From positions 624,001 to 688,000 of the forward strand of contig NZ_CP010834.1 of assembly GCF_001548675.1 (NCBI RefSeq): a stretch of 64,000 nucleotides of DNA. Reading direction: 5' to 3'. The number at the start of each line of letters is the position of its first letter. Position 1 is the first letter of the stretch. This document shows, in pieces, positions 18,580 through 27,887 of this stretch. Below the pieces are notes generated by a model. That model saw only the letters and a list, made by a program, of their open reading frames with translations. It made no database searches and was not told where the DNA came from. The DNA comes from Methanobrevibacter sp. YE315 (lineage in GTDB: Archaea > Methanobacteriota > Methanobacteria > Methanobacteriales > Methanobacteriaceae). A program made the position numbers and the translations under genes.

Positions 18580-19161
18580 TTAATTATCTTCAATATGAGC
18601 AAAACCTGTTTTCAGTTCACGCAATTCCTCTTCGGGAATTTCTGAAACTTCGACGTTTTCGCTCACGATATTGCTCTGTCCGAAAGGATCAAGCATTATC
18701 AAAGTGGCGGTCCCATTTCCTTTTTTAAGCTCCTGAATATTATTAAGAGTGACTTTTGCATTTTCCTGTGATTGGGCATCTTCAAATAGGTTCAAAGCCT
18801 TTTTTACTGCATCTTCAAAACGGGTAAGGACGCCTTCTACGTTTGTCACATAACCTTCGGATTTTGGTCCTGGCTCCACCTTAACGCCAAGTTCAGGTAT
18901 TTCTATGGTTGCAGACTGTGACCTTACAACCCTCACAGATAAGTTGTTTTTGTTGATTTCAATAACATATTTTGCAGGATCGTTCTGTTCTAAGGTTATT
19001 ACGTCACTATGTCTGAATCCGCATGATGGACATTGTATTGTAGTTTCTAAGACTTTTCCAAAATGTGGAATGTCAAGTTCCTTCATTATTGATTTGGCAA
19101 CACCTTCTATTCCGCATGCGGGACATTTGATAATCATTTCAGCGAGATTCTCTTCATTCAT
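18580..19161 (-). CDS. ZPR1-type zinc finger protein
   Basis: The 193-residue protein has a single ZPR1 module: a zinc ribbon with CPACG (about 14-18) and CPSCGFRHSDV (about 44-54), followed by the beta-rich domain with ELGVKVEPGPKSEGYVTNVEG (given here in part, about 101-121). Eukaryotic ZPR1 works as a chaperone for translation factor eEF1A; the archaeal homologues may act on aEF1A, which is inference. The start overlaps the end of the kinase gene by 8 bases, suggesting translational coupling. Confidence 0.85.
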   Translation of the reverse strand: MNEENLAEMIIKCPACGIEGVAKSIMKELDIPHFGKVLETTIQCPSCGFRHSDVITLEQNDPAKYVIEINKNNLSVRVVRSQSATIEIPELGVKVEPGPKSEGYVTNVEGVLTRFEDAVKKALNLFEDAQSQENAKVTLNNIQELKKGNGTATLIMLDPFGQSNIVSENVEVSEIPEEELRELKTGFAHIEDN

Positions 19162-20098
19162 TTAAAACATATCCTTTTTCTTGTAATTCACTAATTATTT
19201 TATCTAACTTTTCCTGGTTTGAAGCACAGATTGTTGTTTTTCTATACTCTGACAGTTCATATAATTGCGTTAAGTATTCTTTTTTATCCTTATTTTCATT
19301 AAGGTCTTTTATAAACTTATTGGCGGAGTCAATGTCTGATATGCTGATATTTCTGATTAAAGGTTCTTTAAACCCTTTGATGTTATAGGTGATTCTTTCA
19401 AGTGTAGCGTTGTTTTTGCTGATTATGATGTCGATGACATCCTCCAGTTCATCAATTGAGTTAGTCAGTTTAACGGTAGTGCATGATTTATTGATCACTG
19501 CCAAAATCTTATCTAAAGTTGATTCAATTGATGTGGTTTTGATGACATTCACGTTATGGGCTTTGGCTCTTTCCAATAGATGATCATGGATGATTCTGTT
19601 TTCTTTAAAGAAATCCAGCTGTTTACCACCCCTATGGATTTCAACTGCTCTTTTTACGAATCTTTCCTTGTGTGATTCCTCATCAGAACTTAAAACGAAA
19701 AAGTAAATGTTTGCTTCATCTTCAAACTGCTCGGTATCTATTAACCCTGGCACCAAATGGACTCCTTCAATAACAATATCGTCAAAATCAGTGATTGCCC
19801 TTTGGATAATCTTTTCCAATGCCGGGATTACATAGGATGCATGATCATCAAATCCTGCTGAAACAAGTTCGTCATAGCTTTCATATCTGTCCTTGTTTCT
19901 TATATGCTTATAGGCATCATAAGATGAGCTGTGGAGTGCGGGAGCATACTCTTTACCAATAATTCCACGAACAACTGCTCTGATAAAGTCACTTTCAATT
20001 AAATGTTTTATATTCAGTTTTTTTGCAATTTCTGCAGATATTGTTGATTTTCCTATTCCTGATGCACTTCCGATAAGTATAACATAAGGTTTTCTCAT
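19154..20098 (-). CDS. 2-phosphoglycerate kinase family protein
   Basis: The 314-residue protein begins with a P-loop (GSASGIGKSTIS, about 10-21) and a Ser/Asp sensor region (ESDFIRAVVRGI), then LHSSSYDAYKHI, typical of the 2-phosphoglycerate kinase family. In Methanobacteriales such kinases make 2,3-bisphosphoglycerate, the precursor of the cyclic thermolyte. Length matches the family (about 300). Other members phosphorylate different small molecules, so substrate is not certain. AGAGGGGA precedes the ATG. It is coupled to the ZPR1 gene. Confidence 0.75.
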   Translation of the reverse strand: MRKPYVILIGSASGIGKSTISAEIAKKLNIKHLIESDFIRAVVRGIIGKEYAPALHSSSYDAYKHIRNKDRYESYDELVSAGFDDHASYVIPALEKIIQRAITDFDDIVIEGVHLVPGLIDTEQFEDEANIYFFVLSSDEESHKERFVKRAVEIHRGGKQLDFFKENRIIHDHLLERAKAHNVNVIKTTSIESTLDKILAVINKSCTTVKLTNSIDELEDVIDIIISKNNATLERITYNIKGFKEPLIRNISISDIDSANKFIKDLNENKDKKEYLTQLYELSEYRKTTICASNQEKLDKIISELQEKGYVLNE

Positions 20099-20344
20099 GT
20101 TAATTTCCCCTCTTTTTTATATTCATTTAGTTTATTTTTTCTATGTTATAAAATATATTTTTGGCGAATTTTAATGGTATAAGATGAATATTTTAGAAAA
20201 TATGTTCATTTTAAAATTAAAAAAGGTATTTTATAGTTTAACTCAATCATCTATCAAAAAATTATCAATTGCTATGGTATTGTGAGCGTTTATATTAATT
20301 GACAATTAAAAGTAAAAAAACACAAATAAAAAAGCCTTTTCAAT

Positions 20345-20359
20345 AAGTATAGTATACTT
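20345..20359. promoter_or_regulatory. 15-bp palindrome, candidate operator
   Basis: AAGTATA and TATACTT arms around a central G. A T-run follows at 20362-20367, so a terminator hairpin is an alternative. Confidence 0.4.
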
Positions 20360-20484
20360 GATTTTTTCAAAATGAAATCCCAAAAAACATTTACATTTAT
20401 TAATGTGAAAATTTATAATTAATAATAATAACATTTTTTTTAAAATTATTTTTAAAAAACTTAGGATAATAAATTTACATGGTT

Positions 20485-20499
20485 GTTATAAATTATAAC
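20485..20499. promoter_or_regulatory. 15-bp palindrome before DUF1611-sepF
   Basis: Perfect arms GTTATAA and TTATAAC with a central A, ending 8 bases before the first start codon, where a bound repressor would block transcription or translation. Confidence 0.45.
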
Positions 20500-20507
20500 T
20501 TATAGGG

Positions 20508-21569
20508 GTGAAATTGTTGTATTCAGTAAATTCAGTTAAAGAGATTCAAGAATTAAATCCGTTCATCGTAGTAGGTTGTGGGGGCGGAGGAGAAAAATTC
20601 TCCAATCTTGAAGGTATTGAGACAGTAGGATTCATAGATGATGATGAAAGAAAACAGGGTAAAGAGTTTTGCGGCAAAATGGTATCAGATAGCCTAGAAA
20701 ACTGTTTGAAAATGGCAACTGATGCAAAGTCATTGGTCATAATGTTGCCTATAGGTGCAGAAGGCGCAGCTCTAAAATATGCGGTTCAGGCTATTGATGC
20801 AGGATTGAATGTAATTACCTCATTCAGGTCATTATCTGTCAGTGAAAACCTGTCTTTGCAGAAATTTGCTGATGCAAGAAATGTAGTTATTAAGGAAATC
20901 GGTCCTAGATTAGATGTCGTTGAAAAGATTGCAGGCGTCGCACCTGAAAAGTCATGTGAAGTTTTGCCGAAAATTTCATACAAACCTAAAGCACCTGTAA
21001 TTTTCGTTGGAGGAACCTCTCAAGAATGCGGTAAAAGGACTACAACAAAAATGCTCGGTTTGGCAAGTGCAGAAAGAGGCATGAAACCGGCAATCATATC
21101 CACTGATGAGATGGGACTTGAAGAACCTACTGATTTTAACTTTAGAGCAGGAAGCTTGTCTGCTATGGATGTACCTGCAGCAGTGCTTTCAGCAATCAAA
21201 TACATTGAAGATACAAAACAACCAGACATTATTTTTATTGAAGGACAATCCAGCCTGACTGAAAAAGGAAACCCACACCCTAGAGGTTTGTCTGCAGCTA
21301 TTTTAATCGGTGCTGCTCCTGATGCAGTAATTGTAGGACACAGACCAAATCACCCATATAGAGAACCAAGAGGAATTACTGAAGAAATCAAAGCTATTGA
21401 AGCTGTTGAACCTACCAAAGTTGTCGGTTTATCAATCAACCTCAAAAACGCTGAATTAGACTTATGTCCTGAATTCTTTGAATCCAAGTATCACTTGCCT
21501 GCAGAGGATGTTTACAATAATGGAGCTTCTAAATTGTTAGATGCTATCCTTAATTATTTAGAGGAGTAA
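20508..21569 (+). CDS. DUF1611 family P-loop protein
   Basis: The 353-residue protein has an N-terminal Rossmann-like domain ([11 protein letters not shown], about 22-32) and a C-terminal ATP-binding domain with a P-loop ([13 protein letters not shown], about 167-179), the arrangement of DUF1611. No substrate is established. The start is uncertain: the GTG at 20508 is part of a GGGGTGA ribosome binding site, so the TTG codons at 20514 or 20517 may be used. It is 5 bases before sepF, so the two are one transcript; a link to division is possible by context only. Confidence 0.75.
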   Translation: MKLLYSVNSVKEIQELNPFIVVGCGGGGEKFSNLEGIETVGFIDDDERKQGKEFCGKMVSDSLENCLKMATDAKSLVIMLPIGAEGAALKYAVQAIDAGLNVITSFRSLSVSENLSLQKFADARNVVIKEIGPRLDVVEKIAGVAPEKSCEVLPKISYKPKAPVIFVGGTSQECGKRTTTKMLGLASAERGMKPAIISTDEMGLEEPTDFNFRAGSLSAMDVPAAVLSAIKYIEDTKQPDIIFIEGQSSLTEKGNPHPRGLSAAILIGAAPDAVIVGHRPNHPYREPRGITEEIKAIEAVEPTKVVGLSINLKNAELDLCPEFFESKYHLPAEDVYNNGASKLLDAILNYLEE

Positions 21570-21574
21570 TTAAA

Positions 21575-22090
21575 ATGAGCTTTACTGATACATTAAAAAG
21601 AAGCTTAGGCTTTGAAGGAACTGAAGATGGTGAAAAAAATAATAATGAAGGTTTTAATTTAAATGAATTCATTAACAATTTCACAAAATCTTTCAATAAT
21701 GGTTCCCAACAGCAAAATGATGGTCAAGAACAAAATTCCTGGTCTAATTCACAGGAAGCTTCTCAAGCAGGTTCTGCTCCGTTTTATGATGATTTTGAAG
21801 ATTATGTGATTACTCCCGAACAGTCTTTCTATGAAGTCATTCTTATCAGACCAAAAACCATTGATGATATCAATTATGTGGTCGATCAGATAATCGAAGA
21901 AAAAAATCCTGTAATATTGGATTTATCATTTTTGGAAAAGGAAAGTCCTGCCAATTTCAAATTGGCTGGTGACAAGATTAAACAAATGAGAGCAAGATAT
22001 GGTGCTCAGGCATTATTGCTTGCACGCTCTGAAGATAAGGAATTAATTATTCTTTCTCCTAAGAAAGTAAAATTAGTCAATAAAGGATAA
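21575..22090 (+). CDS. sepF: SepF, archaeal cell division protein
   Basis: The 171-residue protein has the SepF layout: an N-terminal amphipathic membrane-binding helix (MSFTDTLKRSLGF), a Gln/Asn-rich disordered linker (about 20-70) and the C-terminal SepF core (from about residue 82, with VILIRPKTIDD, VILDLSFLEKES and QALLLARSEDKELIILSP in part). In FtsZ-based archaea SepF anchors the FtsZ ring to the membrane, and it has been characterised in Methanobrevibacter smithii. GAGGAGTAAT precedes the ATG. It is second in a unit with the DUF1611 gene and ends with a good terminator. Confidence 0.93.
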   Translation: MSFTDTLKRSLGFEGTEDGEKNNNEGFNLNEFINNFTKSFNNGSQQQNDGQEQNSWSNSQEASQAGSAPFYDDFEDYVITPEQSFYEVILIRPKTIDDINYVVDQIIEEKNPVILDLSFLEKESPANFKLAGDKIKQMRARYGAQALLLARSEDKELIILSPKKVKLVNKG

Positions 22091-22113
22091 GTAGATTAAT
22101 CTCTACTTTTTTC
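22089..22113 (+). terminator. terminator after sepF
   Basis: AAGTAGA (22089-22095) and TCTACTT (22102-22108) with a 6-base loop, followed by T residues; the left arm overlaps the stop codon and the facing gene ends here. Confidence 0.65.
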
Positions 22114-23013
22114 ACTATTTTTTAAGAAATTTGCATATCTGACTAAGACATAAATCACAATTAGCGTAGCAATTGCTGTTTCTAAGCTCAAAACATTTCC
22201 TATTAAGCTATTTGAACCGACTGTTTTTAAAATGCCCTTTGTTGCAAGAGCGCTTATTACAAATGGAAATGTAAATGCTGAAAAGCTTGGATAAAAGTCC
22301 AGATTCCTATAATCGATGAACTTATAGAATGCAAATATGTAGAACACGCAGGCGATTGAATATAAAACTGTTAAAAATTCAGTTGATATCTGTGGTGTTG
22401 AATTCAAATATCCGACTATCAATATGCTTATCAATGCGGTAAAAATACAGATTAATGGTTTGTTCATGTCCGGAACGTCTGGATATCTGAGGTATCTATA
22501 GATTACTAATGGCAGGGTTATAAGCATTGCCATAAATCCAATCATGAAGAATATGAATCCGATTTCTTTGAGTCCATGAACCTGTGCAGTAATTGCGGCC
22601 ATGGTGATTCCAACAAAGACTATCCAGTAGCTTGGATAAACCATCGAAATATCAAAATCATGTATGATGAAATGATAGGTAAAGTAAATCATTAGCATAA
22701 TATGCAAGCTTACTCCAATTATCCATATGGTATATGCAATACTTGGCATAAATTCTATAAGGTATGTAGATAAAAGCATCAAACTCATCGAAAAAGTACC
22801 GGAACTGCTTACTATAACAGGATTTTTGAAGTCTTCCTTAATGTCTTGAGGATACAGAATCACTTTTAGGATAATTAAAATAATAAGTAAAACTCCAATA
22901 GTTCCAAATAAATATCTTAAATACGGATGAATGTCCTGCAAAAGATTGCCTAATGACAATAACGCAAGTATCAGTCCTGCTATTGGAATAGGGAGTTTTC
23001 TAATCAGATTCAT
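22096..23013 (-). CDS. TDT-family (TehA-like) membrane transporter
   Basis: The 305-residue protein has about ten hydrophobic helices and no soluble domain, with conserved prolines and small residues near helix starts (RKLPIPIAGLILALLSLGN at the N-terminus) as in the tellurite-resistance/dicarboxylate transporter group that also includes SLAC-type anion channels. The substrate is unknown. It begins 5 bases after the stop of the TatD-type hydrolase gene, so they are co-transcribed. Confidence 0.7.
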   Translation of the reverse strand: MNLIRKLPIPIAGLILALLSLGNLLQDIHPYLRYLFGTIGVLLIILIILKVILYPQDIKEDFKNPVIVSSSGTFSMSLMLLSTYLIEFMPSIAYTIWIIGVSLHIMLMIYFTYHFIIHDFDISMVYPSYWIVFVGITMAAITAQVHGLKEIGFIFFMIGFMAMLITLPLVIYRYLRYPDVPDMNKPLICIFTALISILIVGYLNSTPQISTEFLTVLYSIACVFYIFAFYKFIDYRNLDFYPSFSAFTFPFVISALATKGILKTVGSNSLIGNVLSLETAIATLIVIYVLVRYANFLKNSEKSRD

Positions 23014-23018
23014 TTTAT

Positions 23019-23774
23019 CTATATTTCAAAATAGTTTTCGGCATTCTTATGGGAAACCTTTGCGATTTCGCTTTTTTTATAATCCAATCTGGTCAGTTCA
23101 CGAACGGTTTTGGGAACTGAAAGGGGATCGGATGGTTTGTTGCTCATATCACTGTTTAAAAGGAATCCATCAAAACCGAATTCATCTAAAATCCCGATGG
23201 CACCTGCAACATCAAGCTTATGGGGCTGTACGGTCAATCCCAACATGTAATCCTTATCGATAACCTCATGAATGACGTCCTGGTTAATATGGTCGATAAC
23301 AGCCTGTTTTTCATCCAGATGCTGAGGAACAATATCCAAAATTTCTTTCAACACTTCCAGCTTGTTTTTTCTGGGGGTGTGGATGATAACCTTTGAGTTG
23401 GTTTCATCTGCAATGTCCAGCTGCTTTTTGAATATGCTGATTTCGGTTTCAGTCAAATCCTCAAGGCCAATTTCTCCAATAGCCACAATCTCCTTGTTTT
23501 CAATCCATTTGTATAGATTTTCATAAATCGGTTCAGGATTGCCGATTGGATTGGTGGGATGTATTCCTAGTGCTACTTTCAAGTCAAGTCCGTGTTCCTG
23601 TGCTCTTTTTGTGTCGTATTCTCTAATCCTATTTAAATGATTTAATAGAATCAGTTCATTATCTATTTTGTATGGGTAGTAACTGCATGTTATTGCTTTA
23701 TCGATTCCGGATAAGTACATTGCTTTGAAATCTTCACCACTTCTTGCATCGGCATGGATGTGTGTATCAATCAT
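23019..23774 (-). CDS. TatD-related metal-dependent hydrolase
   Basis: The 251-residue TIM-barrel protein starts with the metal-binding DTHIHADARSG (residues 3-13) and has ALGIHPTNP (about 68-76), AIGEIGLED (about 96-104), KVIIHTPRKNK and a C-terminal LLNSDMSNKPSDP segment. This is the TatD-related group common in methanogens, clearly different from the bacterial-like TatD at 6507. It may act on nucleic acid or another phosphodiester; that is not shown. GTGATAAT precedes the ATG. Confidence 0.8.
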   Translation of the reverse strand: MIDTHIHADARSGEDFKAMYLSGIDKAITCSYYPYKIDNELILLNHLNRIREYDTKRAQEHGLDLKVALGIHPTNPIGNPEPIYENLYKWIENKEIVAIGEIGLEDLTETEISIFKKQLDIADETNSKVIIHTPRKNKLEVLKEILDIVPQHLDEKQAVIDHINQDVIHEVIDKDYMLGLTVQPHKLDVAGAIGILDEFGFDGFLLNSDMSNKPSDPLSVPKTVRELTRLDYKKSEIAKVSHKNAENYFEI

Positions 23775-23908
23775 ATTATCACGTTTTAGTTTAGTTGATG
23801 TTATTTTGTTTTTTTTATTTTAAAAAAATAACCATTTTATTTTCCACTTTTAAAGTTTTCTTAAGTGTTATTTTTCATATTTGTTCACTTCAAGAGATTT
23901 TATATTTT

Positions 23909-23940
23909 TAGTAATACTAATACTAATTTAAGTAATACTA
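23909..23940 (+). promoter_or_regulatory. tandem candidate operators of the FilR1-like regulator
   Basis: TAGTAATACTA (arms TAGTA and TACTA around A) at 23909-23919 and a one-mismatch copy AAGTAATACTA at 23930-23940, spaced 21 bp, about two helical turns, and ending 14 bases before the start codon. Confidence 0.55.
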
Positions 23941-23954
23941 CATCGGTGATAAAT

Positions 23955-24740
23955 GTGGAAGAAAATAAAAACTATTTAGAAAGCTACGAATCAGTTTCGA
24001 AAGAAGTAAAGTACCTGACAAATTCGTTGGTAAGGTTGAAGCTATTGGCAACACTTTATGAGCAGCCTTTAAACATGAAGGATATAAACAGCACCACCGG
24101 CCTTAGCTACAGTTCCATTTCAAGCAACATGCACGATTTGGAATTGGACGGCTACGTATACAGGCATGCAAACAAATATTTCTTATCAAATTCCGCAAAA
24201 TTGCAGATTGACAATGTTCTCGAGCTGAATTATGTCATCATGTTGTTAAATGAATTTTTCAATATTCTCGATAAGCATCTGGTTGACATGATTCCGAACC
24301 AGTCAATTGCGGAGTTCTATCTTCTTGGAAAAGCGAATTTAATAGAATCGGATGGTGTGGACGTATACAGGATATATAAATATATCGCAGATGTTTTAAA
24401 TGCGGCAGACTCAGCAAAATGCGTACTGCCATTTTATCATGAAGTTTTAAATGAAAAGTTGAATGATTTGGTATGTAAAAAGAAAGAAGTTGAGATAATC
24501 ATATCCGATTTGCTGGTTGATATATTTAAAGAAAAGTCTAAAGTCAATAGCTTATTGTCCTTTAAGGGAGAAAATAATTTTTTGCTGATTGTCACAAATC
24601 AAATGATGATATTGGGTTTATTCAAGGAGGATGGTTTCTTTGATCAGAATAGGTTATTGACATCCAAAAATCAGGATTCAATCAATTGGGCAAATAACCT
24701 ATATGAAAATTTTAAAAATGAGAAGATAAATGAGTTTTAA
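23955..24740 (+). CDS. winged-helix regulator, FilR1/DUF1724-like
   Basis: About 261 residues. An N-terminal winged helix (LVRLKLLATLYEQPLNMKD, then TGLSYSSISSNMHDLELDG in part) is followed by a C-terminal domain of about 160 residues like the FilR1 middle/ligand domain of methanogen regulators. GTG 23955 (VEENKN) with GGTGAT is a far better start than the upstream in-frame ATG at 23865. The AGTAATACTA repeats just upstream suggest autoregulation. The gene is alone between divergent and convergent neighbours, so its other targets are not visible. Confidence 0.75.
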   Translation: MEENKNYLESYESVSKEVKYLTNSLVRLKLLATLYEQPLNMKDINSTTGLSYSSISSNMHDLELDGYVYRHANKYFLSNSAKLQIDNVLELNYVIMLLNEFFNILDKHLVDMIPNQSIAEFYLLGKANLIESDGVDVYRIYKYIADVLNAADSAKCVLPFYHEVLNEKLNDLVCKKKEVEIIISDLLVDIFKEKSKVNSLLSFKGENNFLLIVTNQMMILGLFKEDGFFDQNRLLTSKNQDSINWANNLYENFKNEKINEF

Positions 24741-24750
24741 ACTCATTTAT
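24726..24750. terminator. 25-base inverted repeat between convergent genes
   Basis: Twelve-base arms ATAAATGAGTTT and AAACTCATTTAT flank a single central T. It spans both stop codons (24740 and 24743) and can serve as a terminator in both directions. Confidence 0.65.
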
Positions 24751-26437
24751 AATAATTTTCAAGATAATCCTTTAATTCAGCTATTGGAATTCTTTCCTGA
24801 GCTTCGGTGTCTCTGTCTCTGACGGTTACCTGATTGTCTTCTAAAGTGTCAAAGTCAACGGTTATCGCTAATGGCACACCTATCTCATCAGCTCTAGCAT
24901 ATCTTTTTCCGATTGTTCCGGTTGCATCATATTCAACGGTAAAACCGGCCATCCTTAACTCTTCTGTCAAGTCTATGGCGATTTCACGAGGGCCTTCCTT
25001 GTTGACAAGAGGGAAGATTCCAAGCTGAACAGGTGCAATTGACTTGTCGAATTTGAAGTAGTCCTTTTCTTCGGTTTCGGCAAATGAATGGAGTAATACG
25101 GAGTAGGTGATACGGTCAATACCGAAAGAAGGTTCAATAACATGAGGAACTATTTTTTCACCTGTGATTTCCTCTTCAACATCCTCAAATATAAGCAAAT
25201 CTTCGCTCACTTCGTAGGTCTTATCCAGTTCGACGGTGAATTTTCCATCACTTTCAAGTGCCGCTTTGATATCGTCAATATCTGCATTTTCGATTGCTTG
25301 TTTTACTTTAGGAGAATCCCCTTTAAATATTGGTCCGAATTTTGACAAGTTAGGTTTAACTATAGTCTTTTGAACTTTTTTAGGTTCATCATATTCCACG
25401 AACACGTTTAACTCTTCGTTACTGAATTTGGAATGTGATGTCAAATCGTAATCTCCTCTGTCAGCGATTCCGATGATTTCAACCCAACCGTATTTGTCGG
25501 TTTTGACTTCAACGTCCCAGCAGTCGAGTGCATAGTGAGCCATTTCACCTGCCAAGTGTTGTCTGAATCTTAAAACCTCTTCAGGGATTCCAATTTCAGT
25601 TAAAAACTTTCGGGCTAAATATAACTGATAAATTAACATTTCATTAGCCACGATTCCTTTGTCAAGCGCTTCGCGTGCAGTGATTTCCAAAGGCTCTAGA
25701 TTGTTTTCCTGAACTTCCTGTGAATTCAAGCGCAATACTTCATTTTCAATCTGTGCAAATTTAGGATGGGTTTTGTCTTTAGGGTTTAAGAAGATTTCAG
25801 CTTCCGCTTGTGTGAATTCCCTGAGTCTGATAACTCCTTGTCTTGGTGATATTTCATTTCTGTAAGCTTTTCCAAGCTGAACTGCACCAAATGGCAATTT
25901 TCCTCTGAAAAATCTTTCCAAACGTTTGAATAAAATGAAGATCCCCTGTGCGGTTTCAGGTCTCATGTACCCTACTTTATCTCCTTTTGCACCGATTTCT
26001 GTTTTAAACATTAGGTTGTAGTTCCAGATTTTTGATAATGTGCCTTCACACTCAGGACATTTGATATTGTTGTCAATAACAATTTGGTCAAGCTCTTCAT
26101 TTTCAAGGCTTTCCACATCTTCACCAATAGCATCTTCAATAATGTGGTCTGCCCTAAACACTTCTCCACAGTTTTCACATTTACACATTGGGTCTGTAAA
26201 GTTATCAACATGTCCTGATGCCTTTAATACTTCTTTTGGCATTACTGTCGGGCCTTCGATTTCATAAAATCCTTCACCGGAGACATATTGTTTTCTCCAT
26301 TTTTGCATGATGTTGTTTTTTAGGCTAGCTCCAAGAGGGCCGTAATCTGTAAAACCGGATACTCCTGAGTAAATTTCAAAGGATGGCCATAAAAAACCTC
26401 TTTTTGCACTAATATTTGTCATTTTATCATGATTCAT
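24743..26437 (-). CDS. glyS: glycyl-tRNA synthetase (archaeal/eukaryotic class II type)
   Basis: The 564-residue enzyme charges tRNA-Gly. It has RGFLWPSFEIYSGVSGFTDY at the start (motif 1 region), zinc-binding CKCENCG and CPECEG insertions (about 88 and 122), MRPETAQGIF and GKAYRNEISPRQG (motif 2), and HVIEPSFGIDR (motif 3), then the anticodon domain with VQLGIFPLV. This is the dimeric archaeal form, of normal length. GGGAGAT precedes the ATG. It follows dcd by 16 bases on the same strand, so it may share a transcript. Confidence 0.95.
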   Translation of the reverse strand: MNHDKMTNISAKRGFLWPSFEIYSGVSGFTDYGPLGASLKNNIMQKWRKQYVSGEGFYEIEGPTVMPKEVLKASGHVDNFTDPMCKCENCGEVFRADHIIEDAIGEDVESLENEELDQIVIDNNIKCPECEGTLSKIWNYNLMFKTEIGAKGDKVGYMRPETAQGIFILFKRLERFFRGKLPFGAVQLGKAYRNEISPRQGVIRLREFTQAEAEIFLNPKDKTHPKFAQIENEVLRLNSQEVQENNLEPLEITAREALDKGIVANEMLIYQLYLARKFLTEIGIPEEVLRFRQHLAGEMAHYALDCWDVEVKTDKYGWVEIIGIADRGDYDLTSHSKFSNEELNVFVEYDEPKKVQKTIVKPNLSKFGPIFKGDSPKVKQAIENADIDDIKAALESDGKFTVELDKTYEVSEDLLIFEDVEEEITGEKIVPHVIEPSFGIDRITYSVLLHSFAETEEKDYFKFDKSIAPVQLGIFPLVNKEGPREIAIDLTEELRMAGFTVEYDATGTIGKRYARADEIGVPLAITVDFDTLEDNQVTVRDRDTEAQERIPIAELKDYLENYYK

Positions 26438-26453
26438 AAGTATTATCTCCCAT

Positions 26454-27038
26454 TTATTTATTTAATTCATAATCTAACTTAACTCTACTGCTTTCTGGGC
26501 GAGTTTGACCCATATATTTACTATTTCTATCGGGGTGTCCGTATGGTATTTCTGATGGTGTTGTCATTGTTTCGAATACAATCTGGCATACTCTTTGACC
26601 AGGATATAAAGCTACCGGCATCGCACCGATATTTGATATCTCCAATGTGATTTTTCCTTCAAAACCCGGGTCGATGAAACCTGCTGTAACGTGCATTGTA
26701 ACACCTAATCTGCCCATACTTGAACGTCCTTCCACTCTTGCAACCAGATCATCAGGTATTTTAACATACTCCAAGGTGGTTGCCAATGCAAATTCATTCG
26801 GATGGATTATAAATGCTTCACCTTTTTCAACGGTAGTTGCTTCCATATAAGATGCGATTTCCTCTTCATCTTTAGGATCAATAAAAGGTTTTCTAATAAC
26901 TTTAAAAACTTTAAACTCATCTCCTAATCTCATATCAACTGAAGATGGTTGAATCTGTTTTTCATCTAAAAGAGGTTCAATACCAAGTTTACCTTCTTCC
27001 AAATATTCTCTTATAGTCTTATCACTTAAAATTGCCAT
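26454..27038 (-). CDS. dcd: dCTP deaminase
   Basis: About 194 residues. The enzyme makes dUTP from dCTP (some archaeal members also hydrolyse it to dUMP). Key segments are SSVDMRLGDEF, EGRSSMGRLGVTMHVTAGFIDPGF (given in part; the E-RSS-RLG region is the active site) and the C-terminal GQTRPESSR. ATG 27038 (MAILSDKTI) matches the family N-terminus better than the upstream TTG at 27050. It lies between the ferredoxin gene and glyS, all on the minus strand with short gaps. Confidence 0.93.
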   Translation of the reverse strand: MAILSDKTIREYLEEGKLGIEPLLDEKQIQPSSVDMRLGDEFKVFKVIRKPFIDPKDEEEIASYMEATTVEKGEAFIIHPNEFALATTLEYVKIPDDLVARVEGRSSMGRLGVTMHVTAGFIDPGFEGKITLEISNIGAMPVALYPGQRVCQIVFETMTTPSEIPYGHPDRNSKYMGQTRPESSRVKLDYELNK

Positions 27039-27062
27039 TTTTTCACACAAATAAGTTTATAA

Positions 27063-27887
27063 TTATTTAATTTCAATTAAATTATCTATTCTATTGACTA
27101 CATTATCAATAGCTTCATCACTGTAGTCAATTGAAATAGCATCAAAGTTACATGTATTAACGCAAAGGCCGCAGCCTTTACAATTATCGTAATTGATTCT
27201 GATTTTATTATCTTCTAAATGAATAGCGTCAAACATACAAACTTCATCTAAACATTTTTTACACAATCTGCATTTGTCTTCATGGAGTTTTACTTCAACG
27301 CCTTCAAGCTTTTCTAGTTTGTCGCTAATGTCAGTATCTAGGTTCGGATAGACTTTCCACAAACAACAACATGGACAGCAGTGACAGATGGTTAAAAGCC
27401 CTTTTCCGGGGTGCACATTCATCCAGACGGTATCAATCTTATTTCTTCCAATGATGTGGCTCAAACCGGCTTCATCGGCTTTGTCGACTTGGGCTAAAGC
27501 TTCTTCTACAGTTGCCTTGTTACCGATATGTTTTGGGATTTTTTTGGCTGTTGGTCCAAGGAAAATGCATCCAAGGTCTTGAGGATAATCCTGGCAGTTA
27601 TTTGAAGTCCTGCAAAGACAGGAATTCATAATCACAATATCATCACTACGTTTTATTACTTCCTTGATTATTTCTGTAGGCAGGAATTCGGAGCCTTCGG
27701 ATTCGATTTTTTTATTTATATTTATTGTATTTGGTATAACAACTATTTCATCATCTTTAAATAATGTAAAATCAATTATTCCTTTATATATTTTTGACTT
27801 CTTAGTAAATTCAGCTATTCTGAATCTCCAATTGAAGATGTATTTTAGGATAAATCTACTGAAATCCACTATTCTAGGCCTTTTCAT
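27063..27887 (-). CDS. 4Fe-4S ferredoxin-domain protein
   Basis: The 274-residue protein has a cysteine-rich middle (NSCLCRTSNNC, about 90-100, and CHCCPCCCLW, about 170-179) and a C-terminal pair of [4Fe-4S] motifs (CRLCKKCLDEVC, CKGCGLCVNTC). The first part resembles uncharacterised redox proteins of methanogens where the unusual CxC and CCxCCC sequences may bind another cluster or metal. It overlaps the SPOUT methyltransferase gene by 4 bases. The redox partner is not known. Confidence 0.75.
   Translation of the reverse strand: MKRPRIVDFSRFILKYIFNWRFRIAEFTKKSKIYKGIIDFTLFKDDEIVVIPNTININKKIESEGSEFLPTEIIKEVIKRSDDIVIMNSCLCRTSNNCQDYPQDLGCIFLGPTAKKIPKHIGNKATVEEALAQVDKADEAGLSHIIGRNKIDTVWMNVHPGKGLLTICHCCPCCCLWKVYPNLDTDISDKLEKLEGVEVKLHEDKCRLCKKCLDEVCMFDAIHLEDNKIRINYDNCKGCGLCVNTCNFDAISIDYSDEAIDNVVNRIDNLIEIK

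Larger units (their letters stand above)
20099..20507. other. divergent intergenic region with two dyads
   Basis: AT-rich spacer between the kinase gene and the DUF1611-sepF unit. It contains the palindromes 20345-20359 and 20485-20499 listed separately, and A/T tracts. No gene or RNA is visible. Confidence 0.5.
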
